The position numbers and the translations under genes are program-made. From Bacteroides sp. UBA1317 (GTDB taxonomy: Bacteria; Bacteroidota; Bacteroidia; Bacteroidales; Bacteroidaceae), in assembly GCA_002307035.1 (NCBI GenBank), contig DBTL01000126.1, forward strand, positions 1 through 56,721: 56,721 nt of DNA, written 5' to 3'. The notes under the pieces were generated by a model. The model was not told the DNA's origin. It was given only the letters and a program-made list of their open reading frames with translations, and made no database searches. Positions 16,755 through 24,656 of this stretch are shown here, piece after piece (within the stretch, counting starts at the first letter, position 1; every line of letters begins with the position of its first letter).

Positions 16755-17338
16755 ATGGAGGCAAATTTCCGAATAGAAGCATCCCACATTGGCTCATTAA
16801 AAATCAACTCTAGCGCTTCTTCAGGAGTAGTGGCCACACTCCAAATGAGACCATGCTGAAAACGCATAAAATTTTCTTCAATAGCCTTATTGAGCATAGC
16901 AAGAAGAGGATTATAAAATCCGTTTATATTCAAGATCACAATAGGATTAAGGTATAGACCCAATTGCTTCCAGGTAATGATTTCAAGCAATTCTTCAAGC
17001 GTCCCGCAACCACCCGGCAAAGCTATGACAGCATCACTAAGGTCGGCCATCAACTGCTTGCGTTCATGCATGCTCTCTACAGTAATAAGCTCTGTTAAAC
17101 CTGGGTGATGCCAGCCTTGCTCTACCATAAATTCAGGAATAACACCTGTTACTTTACCTCCACCCAACAAAGTGGCATCAGCTACAGAACGCATCAAACC
17201 GAGGTTTCCCGCACCATTAATTAAGCGAATTTGATTTTCGGCGAACAAACATCCCAATTGCTCAGCCACCTGAAAATAGACAGGATCTATTTTCGTACTC
17301 GAAGCGCTATATACACATACAGAGGTTATTTCATTCAT
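16751..17338 (-). CDS. LOG family protein (TIGR00730), nucleotide 5'-monophosphate phosphoribohydrolase
   Basis: This 195-residue LOG/LDcluster4 protein has the diagnostic PGGCGTLEELLEIITWKQLG (~105-124), matching PGGxGTxxE, and GLMRSVADATLLGGG near residue 47. Plant LOG enzymes release active cytokinins from nucleotides; bacterial relatives hydrolyse AMP-like substrates to base and ribose 5-phosphate. Start 17338 (MNEITSVCVYSASST) is preferred because it fits the family N-terminus, where the Rossmann strand begins. It overlaps DUF4271 by 4 bp. The physiological substrate is unknown. Confidence 0.87.
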   Translation of the reverse strand: MNEITSVCVYSASSTKIDPVYFQVAEQLGCLFAENQIRLINGAGNLGLMRSVADATLLGGGKVTGVIPEFMVEQGWHHPGLTELITVESMHERKQLMADLSDAVIALPGGCGTLEELLEIITWKQLGLYLNPIVILNINGFYNPLLAMLNKAIEENFMRFQHGLIWSVATTPEEALELIFNEPMWDASIRKFASI

Positions 17339-17395
17339 CATCATGCACATTTACGTATTCTGCATGCAAAAGTACTGAAACTTTATGTATTTCCA

Positions 17396-17457
17396 CAAAC
17401 AAAACGACGGAAGGTCGCCCATGCCGTTGCATAAAACAACAAACAAAACGACCTTCC
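17396..17457 (-). terminator. Likely terminator of metK
   Basis: A perfect 9-bp stem GGAAGGTCG/CGACCTTCC (17409-17417 with 17449-17457) with a 31-nt loop lies 31 bp past the metK stop and is followed on the minus strand by GTCGTTTTGTTTG. The long loop and broken T run make it only moderately convincing. Confidence 0.5.
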
Positions 17458-17487
17458 TATAAATAAATAGCTGTAAAGCTACGCTGA

Positions 17488-18780
17488 TTACAATCCAAAT
17501 GCGGCTTTCACCTTGTCTACATAGTCCAATTTTTCCCAAGTAAACAGTTCTACTTCCAGCACCTTATCCGATAGATAACGAGAATGGAAATGTTTAGTAA
17601 CCACCTGAGGTTCGCGCCCCATATGTCCATAAGCTGCTGTTTCACTATAAATAGGATAACGGAGCTTCAATCGGTCTTCAATCGCCTTAGGACGAAGATC
17701 GAACAATAGATCTATCTTCTTCGCTATTTCTCCATCAGTCAGACTCACACGGCTACGTCCATAAGTGTTTACGTAAATATTAATGGGCCTGGCTACTCCG
17801 ATAGCGTAAGATACTTGTACCAGTATCTCATCGGCCACACCGGCAGCCACCAGATTCTTCGCGATATGGCGGGCAGCATATGCCGCACTACGGTCTACCT
17901 TGCTCGGATCTTTACCCGAGAAAGCTCCACCACCATGAGCACCTTTGCCACCATACGTATCAACGATAATTTTACGTCCCGTCAATCCGGTATCTCCGTG
18001 TGGTCCACCAATCACAAATTTTCCTGTAGGATTGACATGATAAGTAATAGCATCATTAAACAATGCCAAAATATCAGCATGACCAATAGAAGCTATCACA
18101 CGGGGCATCAATATACTAATGACATCTTTGCGTATGATTGCCAACATCTCTTCATCTGCTTTCAACTGAGCCGCAACCGAATCATCGGCAGGCTGAACAA
18201 AGTCGTCGTGCTGAGTAGAGACAACAATGGTATCAATACGTACAGGCGTACCATTATCATTATATTCTATAGTAACCTGACTCTTAGCATCAGGGCGAAG
18301 ATAGGTCATTTCCTTTTTTTCGCGGCGAATTTCGGCCAAAACCAAAAGTATTCTATGAGCCAGATCGAGTGACAACGGCATATAGTTTTCGGTTTCATTT
18401 GTAGCATAACCAAACATCATACCTTGGTCACCAGCACCTTGATTCATTGGGTCTTCGCGTTCAACGCCACGATTAATATCAGCACTCTGCTCATGAATGG
18501 CAGAAAATACACCGCATGAATTTCCCTCAAACATATATTCGCCCTTGGTATAGCCTATGCGTTTGATCACATTTCGGGCTACCTCTTGCAGGTCTACATA
18601 CGCTTCGGATTTCACTTCTCCCGCTAGCACCACCTGTCCGGTAGTAACTAAGGTTTCGCAAGCTACTTTAGAACTGGGGTCGTAAGCCAACAGCTCGTCA
18701 AGTACAGCGTCCGATATTTGATCGGCCACTTTGTCGGGGTGTCCTTCAGACACCGATTCGGATGTGAATAAATATCCCAT
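17488..18780 (-). CDS. metK: S-adenosylmethionine synthetase
   Basis: This 430-residue MetK makes S-adenosylmethionine from methionine and ATP. It begins MGYLFTSESVSEGHPDKVAD, with the ATP-binding histidine. The GAGDQGMMFGYA signature (~116-127), the phosphate-binding GGAFSGKDPSKVDRSAAY segment (~286-303) and the N-terminal Asp/Lys metal ligands are intact. Length is normal for Bacteroidota, which are slightly longer than E. coli. A 5' leader of about 140 nt contains a SAM-II-type riboswitch (18855-18912), so expression should fall when SAM is plentiful. Confidence 0.97.
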   Translation of the reverse strand: MGYLFTSESVSEGHPDKVADQISDAVLDELLAYDPSSKVACETLVTTGQVVLAGEVKSEAYVDLQEVARNVIKRIGYTKGEYMFEGNSCGVFSAIHEQSADINRGVEREDPMNQGAGDQGMMFGYATNETENYMPLSLDLAHRILLVLAEIRREKKEMTYLRPDAKSQVTIEYNDNGTPVRIDTIVVSTQHDDFVQPADDSVAAQLKADEEMLAIIRKDVISILMPRVIASIGHADILALFNDAITYHVNPTGKFVIGGPHGDTGLTGRKIIVDTYGGKGAHGGGAFSGKDPSKVDRSAAYAARHIAKNLVAAGVADEILVQVSYAIGVARPINIYVNTYGRSRVSLTDGEIAKKIDLLFDLRPKAIEDRLKLRYPIYSETAAYGHMGREPQVVTKHFHSRYLSDKVLEVELFTWEKLDYVDKVKAAFGL

Positions 18781-18854
18781 AATTAAATTATGAATAGTGA
18801 TTTATAAACTTAGAATGTAAGACAAGGAGAGTAGAGATGCGCAGACAGACGAGA

Positions 18855-18912
18855 ATGTTTGTTTTAGCATTTTTTTCTGTGGTTGCAAGCTACTCAAATC
18901 TTTCCACATTTC
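18855..18912 (-). promoter_or_regulatory. SAM-II-type riboswitch upstream of metK
   Basis: On the minus strand the stem TGTGG (18904-18908) pairs with CCACA (18878-18882). The enclosed loop contains GATTTGA and then AGTAGCTTGCAA. After the stem comes an A-rich linker and ATGCTAAAACA (GCTAAAA at 18862-18868). The order stem-AUUUGA-CUUGCA-stem-GCUAAA is that of the SAM-II (metA motif) pseudoknot, in which the linker and 3' segment bind SAM; TAGC in the loop can pair with GCTA to form the second helix. It begins only a few bases after the predicted transcription start and lies upstream of metK, which fits feedback control by SAM. No covariance search was run. Confidence 0.75.
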
Positions 18913-18923
18913 ATTTCAGGGGA

Positions 18924-18931
18924 CAAAGATA
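18924..18931 (-). promoter_or_regulatory. -7 promoter box for metK
   Basis: TATCTTTG on the minus strand matches TAnnTTTG. Transcription from here would begin a few bases before the SAM-II-like element and give a leader of about 140 nt. Confidence 0.55.
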
Positions 18932-18975
18932 AGAATTCTTGAGAAAACAAACAGTATTCTTGTTCTATAAATATT

Positions 18976-19452
18976 TTATTTTTGAGAAAAAGCCAGAAGT
19001 TCAAACAAAACCTTCATAGTTTGATGCAAAGATGGATGTAACAGACTCGGGGCAATTTCAGCCAACGGCTCCATCACAAAAAGCCGCTGAGCCATTAAAG
19101 GATGAGGAAGAACCAGCTCATCCGTATCTAACAACAAATTATCATAAAGTAGCAGATCAATGTCAATCAAACGATCGGAATAAGTACCGCCAACCGACTT
19201 ATGAGTGCGCCCCATCTGTAGTTCAATCAGTTTTGCTTTTTGCAAAACATCTATGGGAGAGAAAGATGTTTCCAAAAAGAGTACCGCATTAAGAAAAGAA
19301 TTTTCAGAATCGAATCCCCAAGGAGTAGTCGCATAAAAAGCGGACAGAGAAATGACCTTCCCTATCCGCTCTTCTATATTTTGCACTGCACAGCGAAGAT
19401 TTTGTTCCTTATCACCCAGATTGGTGCCCAGACCCAAATATACTTTCGCCAT
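18976..19452 (-). CDS. folK: 2-amino-4-hydroxy-6-hydroxymethyldihydropteridine pyrophosphokinase
   Basis: This 158-residue HPPK transfers pyrophosphate from ATP to 6-hydroxymethyl-7,8-dihydropterin in folate synthesis. It starts KVYLGLGTNLGDKEQNL, has the strand FLNAVLFLETS (~52) and the signature YSDRLIDIDLLLYDN (~104-118) with the two Asp that bind Mg2+, then LPHPLMAQRLFVMEPL. Length is normal. It follows queA by 7 bp in a minus-strand cluster that also holds truB and uppP. Confidence 0.95.
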   Translation of the reverse strand: MAKVYLGLGTNLGDKEQNLRCAVQNIEERIGKVISLSAFYATTPWGFDSENSFLNAVLFLETSFSPIDVLQKAKLIELQMGRTHKSVGGTYSDRLIDIDLLLYDNLLLDTDELVLPHPLMAQRLFVMEPLAEIAPSLLHPSLHQTMKVLFELLAFSQK

Positions 19453-19459
19453 TACTTTC

Positions 19460-20518
19460 TTATTTATCCAGAATCAACATAGCATCGCCATACGTACCGA
19501 AACGATAATCTTCCTTCAAAGCCACCTGATAAGCATCCATCACCTGATCATAACCACCAAATGCTGCAGTAATCATCAGTAAGGTAGAAAGTGGCATGTG
19601 GAAATTGGATATCATACTATTCGCTACAGTAAACTCATAGGGAGGGAAGATGAATTTATTCGTCCATCCTTCGAACACTTTTAAGTGGCCATCTGTACTT
19701 ACCGCACTTTCTATGGCACGCATCACCGTAGTTCCTACCGCACAAATGTTATGTCCATCATCTTTAGCATTATTGACAATATTAACGGCTTCTTCCGTAA
19801 CAAACATCTGCTCTGAATCCATCTTGTGTTTGGTCAAATCTTCCACGTCAATATCGCGGAAGTTACCCAACCCTGCATGCATGGTAACAAAAGCAAAATC
19901 TATACCTTTGATTTCCAAACGTTTCATTAATTCGCGGCTGAAGTGCAAATTAGCCGTAGGAGCCGTAACAGCACCTTCGTTCTTAGCAAAAATGGACTGA
20001 AAGCGTTCAGCATCTTCCTCTTCTACAGGGCGCTTAATAATGCTGTGAGGCAGAGGTGTTTCACCCAAAGCGTATAGCGACTTCTTAAACTCATCATGAG
20101 GACCGTCATAAAGAAAACGAAGCGTCCGACCACGCGAAGTGGTATTATCAATCACCTCGGCAACCATCGAATCATCTTCTCCGAAATAAAGCTTATTTCC
20201 GATGCGAATCTTACGAGCCGGATCAACCAACACATCCCATAATCGAAGATCCGGGTTCAATTCACGCAGCAAAAAGACCTCAATTTTCGCACCTGTTTTC
20301 TCCTTATTTCCATATAAACGGGCAGGAAACACCTTCGTATCATTGAAGATAAAGACATCCTTATTATCGAAATAACCCAGAATATCTTTGAACGTTTTAT
20401 GTTCTATCTCTCCAGTGTTTTTATGTAGCACCATCAGGCGCGACTCATCTCTGTACTTTGCAGGATGCAAAGCAATCTTCTCTTCGGGTAGCTTAAATTT
20501 AAATTGCGACAGTTTCAT
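19460..20518 (-). CDS. queA: S-adenosylmethionine:tRNA ribosyltransferase-isomerase
   Basis: This 352-residue QueA transfers the ribosyl part of SAM to preQ1-modified tRNA to make epoxyqueuosine. It begins MKLSQFKFKLPEEKIALHPA, and the conserved VTAPTANLHFS segment (~184), HAGLGNFRDIDVEDLTKHKMDSE (~215) and the C-terminal DYRFGTYGDAML are all present. Length matches the family. It lies 20 bp downstream of truB and 7 bp upstream of folK. No preQ1 riboswitch is visible in front, since it is internal to the operon. Confidence 0.96.
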   Translation of the reverse strand: MKLSQFKFKLPEEKIALHPAKYRDESRLMVLHKNTGEIEHKTFKDILGYFDNKDVFIFNDTKVFPARLYGNKEKTGAKIEVFLLRELNPDLRLWDVLVDPARKIRIGNKLYFGEDDSMVAEVIDNTTSRGRTLRFLYDGPHDEFKKSLYALGETPLPHSIIKRPVEEEDAERFQSIFAKNEGAVTAPTANLHFSRELMKRLEIKGIDFAFVTMHAGLGNFRDIDVEDLTKHKMDSEQMFVTEEAVNIVNNAKDDGHNICAVGTTVMRAIESAVSTDGHLKVFEGWTNKFIFPPYEFTVANSMISNFHMPLSTLLMITAAFGGYDQVMDAYQVALKEDYRFGTYGDAMLILDK

Positions 20519-20538
20519 ATTACGGCTGTTTATTCGTT

Positions 20539-21240
20539 TTAATTCTCTTCTTCAATAACCTGGTGATCGAGCCACTCAGGAAAGTTATCAGGGGCAAGAC
20601 AGTGGGCCAATGTCACTTCCCCCACTCGTGTGCGTATCAACCCGGTCAAATGGGCCCCGCTATTTAAGGCTTCACCTATATCTCGTGCCAAAGCACGAAT
20701 ATAGGTACCTTTGCTACAAACAACACGAATTTTTATATCGGGCAAGTTGCATTCAAGCAACTCTATCTCATCTATAACAAGTGTCTTCGGTTTCAGTTCT
20801 ACTTCTTTGCCTTTTCTTGCAAGATCATAAGCGCGGGCACCATCTACCTTACAAGCGGAAAAGACAGGAGGTATCTGCTGAATCTCCCCAATAAAGCGCT
20901 CCAAAGCCTCTTTCACCAATTCCGGAGTGATATGCTCCGTGGGGTAAGTCGCATCTATCTCTTTCTCAAGATCAAACGAAGGGGTCGTTGCCCCTAGCTG
21001 AATGGTCGCTATATACTCTTTGGTTTGATACTGAAACTCTTCTATTCTCTTCGTGGCTTTACCTGTACAGATAATCATCACCCCTGTAGCCAATGGATCT
21101 AACGTTCCGGCATGGCCAACTTTCAATTTCTTCATTTTCAATTTGCGGTTCAAGTGAAAACGCACTCGTGCTACGAGATTGAAAGACGTCCACTGCAACG
21201 GTTTATTAAAATAGAGAACTTCTCCTTCTTTAAAATTCAT
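20539..21240 (-). CDS. truB: tRNA pseudouridine(55) synthase
   Basis: This 233-residue TruB makes pseudouridine 55 in the tRNA T-loop. The catalytic motif GHAGTLDPLATGVM (~43-56) contains the essential Asp, and SCKGTYIRALARDIGE (~178 on) is the second conserved block. The ATG at 21240 is chosen over an in-frame TTG one codon earlier, because it forms a TGATG overlap with the stop of uppP (21240-21242), a usual translational-coupling arrangement. It lacks the C-terminal PUA extension of E. coli TruB, as is common in Bacteroidota. Confidence 0.95.
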   Translation of the reverse strand: MNFKEGEVLYFNKPLQWTSFNLVARVRFHLNRKLKMKKLKVGHAGTLDPLATGVMIICTGKATKRIEEFQYQTKEYIATIQLGATTPSFDLEKEIDATYPTEHITPELVKEALERFIGEIQQIPPVFSACKVDGARAYDLARKGKEVELKPKTLVIDEIELLECNLPDIKIRVVCSKGTYIRALARDIGEALNSGAHLTGLIRTRVGEVTLAHCLAPDNFPEWLDHQVIEEEN

Positions 21241-22130
21241 CAAACAATTTCTAAGTTATGACCCAACATCAACATCACAAGAATCACTCCACCAACAATA
21301 ATACGGTAATAGCCAAAAGCCTTAAATCCGTATTTCGTAACAAAGCTGATAAAGAACTTAATGGCCAACAAGGCAACAATAAATGCTACAATGTTGCCAA
21401 TGATAAGTGCCGCCAAGTTATCCATTAACACTTGTGCCCCACCATTCATAAACAACTTGACCACTTTATAGCCCGTGGCTGCAAACATCGTTGGAACGGC
21501 CAGGAAAAAAGAAAATTCAGCAGCATCTTTACGAGTCATCTTTTGTGCCATGCCCCCTACAATAGTGGCCATCGAACGAGAAACTCCCGGTATCATAGCA
21601 ATACACTGAAACAGACCTATATTAAATGCTTTTTTCTCCGTTAATTCTATGTTTTCATCTCCTTTCGAGAATATTTTATCACAGAAAAGCATGAAGATAC
21701 CGCCAAGCACAAGCATAACTGCTACCACCGCTACACTTTCGAGCATTTCATCAATCTTATCGCTAAATAAGAAACCGAAAAAAGCAGCCGGGATAAAAGC
21801 AACAAGCAACTTCCAGTAAAAATCAAACTTATATAGAAAACGCTTTGTATAGATCTTGCAGCGAGCACCAAACGCCTCTCCAGCTAGCGCTTTAGGATCA
21901 AAGATACGGCATTCTTTCAATTTGAAGAATCGTTTCCAATACAAACAAACCACAGATAGAATAGCACCAAACTGGATAATAACAGTGAATGCCTTCACAA
22001 ATTCTGTACTCTGCACACCAAGCATAGCTTGCGCAATAATCATGTGTCCGGTAGAAGAAACCGGAAGGAATTCAGTCAATCCTTCAACTATTGCTATAAT
22101 GATCGTTTGTAGTATAGTTAAATCACCCAT
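21240..22130 (-). CDS. uppP: Undecaprenyl-diphosphatase
   Basis: This 296-residue inner-membrane phosphatase of the BacA type recycles undecaprenyl diphosphate for peptidoglycan and surface polysaccharide synthesis. The two active-site motifs are intact: EGLTEFLPVSSTGHMI (~16-31) and PGVSRSMATIVGG (~198-210). About eight membrane helices are predicted. Loss of this activity usually lowers bacitracin tolerance. It lies 3 bp after DUF3098 and overlaps truB by one base. Confidence 0.95.
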   Translation of the reverse strand: MGDLTILQTIIIAIVEGLTEFLPVSSTGHMIIAQAMLGVQSTEFVKAFTVIIQFGAILSVVCLYWKRFFKLKECRIFDPKALAGEAFGARCKIYTKRFLYKFDFYWKLLVAFIPAAFFGFLFSDKIDEMLESVAVVAVMLVLGGIFMLFCDKIFSKGDENIELTEKKAFNIGLFQCIAMIPGVSRSMATIVGGMAQKMTRKDAAEFSFFLAVPTMFAATGYKVVKLFMNGGAQVLMDNLAALIIGNIVAFIVALLAIKFFISFVTKYGFKAFGYYRIIVGGVILVMLMLGHNLEIV

Positions 22131-22133
22131 TTC

Positions 22134-22367
22134 TTACTCTTTTGTTTTAGGTTTGCGCAACACTGCATAAATCATAAAAACAAAACCAAACAAACAAACC
22201 ACCGGAGCAACCTTAATGCGACGAACACTGAAGATATCGGGTTGAAAGACAGATTCTGTAGAAGATGGACCTGCCATCAGCACAAAACCCAAAATAACAA
22301 TCACCATGCCGATAGCCAACAAAATAAAGTTGGTCTTATCGAAAGCGAACTTCTGTTTATCCACCAT
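22134..22367 (-). CDS. DUF3098 small membrane protein
   Basis: This 77-residue protein has two membrane helices (residues ~14-33 and ~52-68) and the Bacteroidota DUF3098 pattern, including the conserved middle block SVFQPDIFSVRRIKVAP. Its function is unknown. It is always of this size and is typically found between ftsX and uppP, as here, with 26 bp to ftsX and 3 bp to uppP. The context suggests a part in cell envelope or division processes. Confidence 0.85.
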   Translation of the reverse strand: MVDKQKFAFDKTNFILLAIGMVIVILGFVLMAGPSSTESVFQPDIFSVRRIKVAPVVCLFGFVFMIYAVLRKPKTKE

Positions 22368-22393
22368 TTTATTTCTGAATTTAAGTTTTCTAT

Positions 22394-23275
22394 TTATATA
22401 TAGTATAAGGAACTGGCCTTCATACGCAAGTACTTATTAATGGAAAGATAAGCACACAAAAATGTGATAATCACTCCAAAGGCTAACACGGAAAGAGAGA
22501 CCAACAGCATTACTTCGGGAGAGATCACACGGATCAGTTCCGGTTCGTAAGATACCAAAGAATAGGCGGTTCCCATCAAAATAGCATCGGCAATGACAGC
22601 AGCCAACACACCACTCCAAATATTCCGAGTCAGGAAAGGTTTGCGGATAAAACTCCAACTTGCACCAACCAACTTCATGGTATGAATGAGAAAGCGCTTG
22701 GAGTAGATGGCCAGACGAATCGTATTATTTATCAAAGCAAAAGAGATAAATGTAAGTACCACAGCCAGAACCAGTAATACTAAACTAATATTGCGTATGT
22801 TTTCATTCACTGCGTCTATCAGATCTCTTTGATAAAGCACATCTTGTATATTCGTATTCTTTTTTATTTTCTTCTCTATCTTAGCAATACTGTCCGAATT
22901 AGCATAGTCAGAGTGCAACTTAACTTCTATGGATGCAGTAAAAGGATTATATCCCAGAAATTCTTCAGGGTTGGTACCCATCGCTTCCGACTGTTCCTTG
23001 AGTGCCTGACTTTTTGAGATATAGACAGACTCTTTCACGAAAGGCTCTTCATTCAGCCTTTTTTGCAATTTTATAATATCAGACTCCTTCATCTCATCAC
23101 TGATAAGAACAGAGAAATTAATATTTTCGCGCACATAGACGGAAAGATTATTCGCTGCCAGCACAAAGAAAACAACTAGTCCAAGCAACAACAACACAAG
23201 CATGGTGCTGATACTTGAAGTTATAAACTGCATATCGAAATAAGAAACCGAATTATTTCTATTTTTACTTTTCAT
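22394..23275 (-). CDS. ftsX: Cell division protein FtsX
   Basis: This 293-residue FtsX homologue has an N-terminal helix (~22-42), an extracytoplasmic domain (~43-165) and three C-terminal helices, the arrangement of FtsX. The RFLIHTMKLVGASWSFIRKPFLTR segment (~193-216) is the conserved loop. FtsX works with the ATPase FtsE to control peptidoglycan hydrolases at the septum; ftsE is not adjacent here, as is common in Bacteroidota. Its start overlaps the methyltransferase stop by one base (TAATG). Confidence 0.9.
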   Translation of the reverse strand: MKSKNRNNSVSYFDMQFITSSISTMLVLLLLGLVVFFVLAANNLSVYVRENINFSVLISDEMKESDIIKLQKRLNEEPFVKESVYISKSQALKEQSEAMGTNPEEFLGYNPFTASIEVKLHSDYANSDSIAKIEKKIKKNTNIQDVLYQRDLIDAVNENIRNISLVLLVLAVVLTFISFALINNTIRLAIYSKRFLIHTMKLVGASWSFIRKPFLTRNIWSGVLAAVIADAILMGTAYSLVSYEPELIRVISPEVMLLVSLSVLAFGVIITFLCAYLSINKYLRMKASSLYYI

Positions 23276-24174
23276 TATCGTTTCTTCCTGAATACATAAA
23301 TCATTGAACTACTTCTCTCCTTTTTTGCCAGCGCACTAAACCAGGCAAGTGAACCGACTACCATCCCTTTTAAAAAAGAAAAGGAATTGCCTCGATATTT
23401 TTCACTTAACATGGATACATAAAAGGCATCAAAAGGCATTGGGTGTCTGGCAGCAAGTATAAACCCATATTTTGCTCCCCATTGCTGCATAGTAGCGGGA
23501 GTAAAATGCCACAAATGGCGGGGAACATCATAAGCAGCCCAATGTTCGGCATATTTTTCGGCATCATAAGATGCGCAATTAGGTACGGCAACCACAAGTA
23601 CCCCTCTATCAGTAAGAAGCTCGAAAACGCGTTGCCAAGTCTCTCCCAAATGCTCTAAATGCTCCATCACATGCCAAAGAGTTATCACATCAAATTCCCC
23701 TGAAGGAAGATCGTTCAACGCCCCCTCATCTTTTACATCCAGCAGAAAATGTTCTTTCGCAAATGCACGGGCGGACGCATTCTTCTCAATAGCTTCCACC
23801 TCCCAGCCTCGCAATTGCATCGCATTGGCAAAATAGCCGGTTCCCGTACCAATATCGAGTATCTTTCCTGAGCGTCGACGGGTTTCTTTAAGTACCAACT
23901 GAGCTTTTTTGTTCAACATGTGTCTCCTCACGTAATGATAAATAAAGTTCATCGTCCCTTTCTTCGTATCAGAATGTGAAATATAATCAGGCGTTTCGTA
24001 GTACTTTCCAATCTCATTTTCTACAGGAAACCCTTGAGTAAAAGTGAAACGACAATCATCGCATCTGAACAACTCAAATTGCTCCCCGGAAGCATAAAAA
24101 TCCGTACAAGTGATAAAGTGCTTTATATGTGTGCCACCACAAAGCGGACAAGTATCTATAATGAGTTTATTCAT
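23275..24174 (-). CDS. Class I SAM-dependent methyltransferase with N-terminal zinc ribbon
   Basis: This 299-residue protein has an N-terminal zinc-ribbon (CPLCGG at residues ~9-14 and CDDC at ~38-41) followed by a Rossmann methyltransferase with motif I ILDIGTGTGYFANAM (~105-119) and the post-I block DVITLWHVMEHLEH (~160-173). It belongs to the broad methyltransferase-11/UbiE-like group. The zinc ribbon with this domain is frequent in proteins modifying sugars or lipids, but the substrate cannot be predicted. It is the first gene of the methyltransferase-ftsX-DUF3098-uppP-truB-queA-folK cluster. Confidence 0.85.
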   Translation of the reverse strand: MNKLIIDTCPLCGGTHIKHFITCTDFYASGEQFELFRCDDCRFTFTQGFPVENEIGKYYETPDYISHSDTKKGTMNFIYHYVRRHMLNKKAQLVLKETRRRSGKILDIGTGTGYFANAMQLRGWEVEAIEKNASARAFAKEHFLLDVKDEGALNDLPSGEFDVITLWHVMEHLEHLGETWQRVFELLTDRGVLVVAVPNCASYDAEKYAEHWAAYDVPRHLWHFTPATMQQWGAKYGFILAARHPMPFDAFYVSMLSEKYRGNSFSFLKGMVVGSLAWFSALAKKERSSSMIYVFRKKR

Positions 24175-24322
24175 TGGTTTTATTACAAATTAGAATGCAG
24201 CTCATACCAACAAGCTGCAATACACCCGAATTTGGTGCAAATAAACAAATAAAAAGCGACGTAAAGGAGATTTGTTAAGGTCTTTTAATATTATAATAAA
24301 CCAAGAGAAAGGAAAATATACA

Positions 24323-24330
24323 TATATTTG
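24323..24330 (+). promoter_or_regulatory. -7 promoter box for the PspC-like gene
   Basis: TATATTTG matches TAnnTTTG and lies 31 bp before the ATG at 24362. I do not see a well-spaced -33 TTTG. Confidence 0.45.
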
Positions 24331-24361
24331 TCAGAGTACAGAATTAATATCTACTAAATTT

Positions 24362-24553
24362 ATGAACAAGCAATTAACTAAATCCAGCAACAAACAGATT
24401 GCTGGTGTATGCGGCGGACTAGCCGAATATTTTGGATTCGATTATACCATCACCCGATTAGTATATGCTTTACTAACCGTATTTACCGCATTTGCAGGTG
24501 TAATAATCTACATCATCTTGTGGCTTGTGATGCCTGAAGCTGAACGTAAATGA
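24362..24553 (+). CDS. PspC domain small membrane protein
   Basis: This 63-residue protein consists of a PspC domain: a short basic N-terminus, GVCGGLAEYFGFDYTITRLVY (family signature GV..GLA.Y......RL.F) and one or two hydrophobic helices ending VMPEAERK. PspC proteins belong to the phage-shock membrane-stress response, but stand-alone copies of this size in Bacteroidota have unclear roles. The ATG at 24362 is preferred over an upstream in-frame start because the domain begins here and a -7 box precedes it. A terminator follows at 24587-24634. Confidence 0.85.
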   Translation: MNKQLTKSSNKQIAGVCGGLAEYFGFDYTITRLVYALLTVFTAFAGVIIYIILWLVMPEAERK

Positions 24554-24586
24554 AGAGAATATAAGATGGGTAAATATCAGAAGTAA

Positions 24587-24634
24587 CCACAGATTAACAG
24601 ATCATACGGATTATTAATCTGTGGCTCATTTTTT
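24587..24634 (+). terminator. Terminator of the PspC-like gene
   Basis: A perfect 11-bp stem CCACAGATTAA/TTAATCTGTGG (24587-24597 with 24614-24624) is followed by CTCATTTTTTG. Confidence 0.75.
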
Positions 24635-24656
24635 GATGTAGTTTGTTATAACGAAC

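Noticed and set aside
20519..20538. preQ1 riboswitch in front of queA
   Set aside because: Only 20 bp separate truB and queA, too little for an aptamer.
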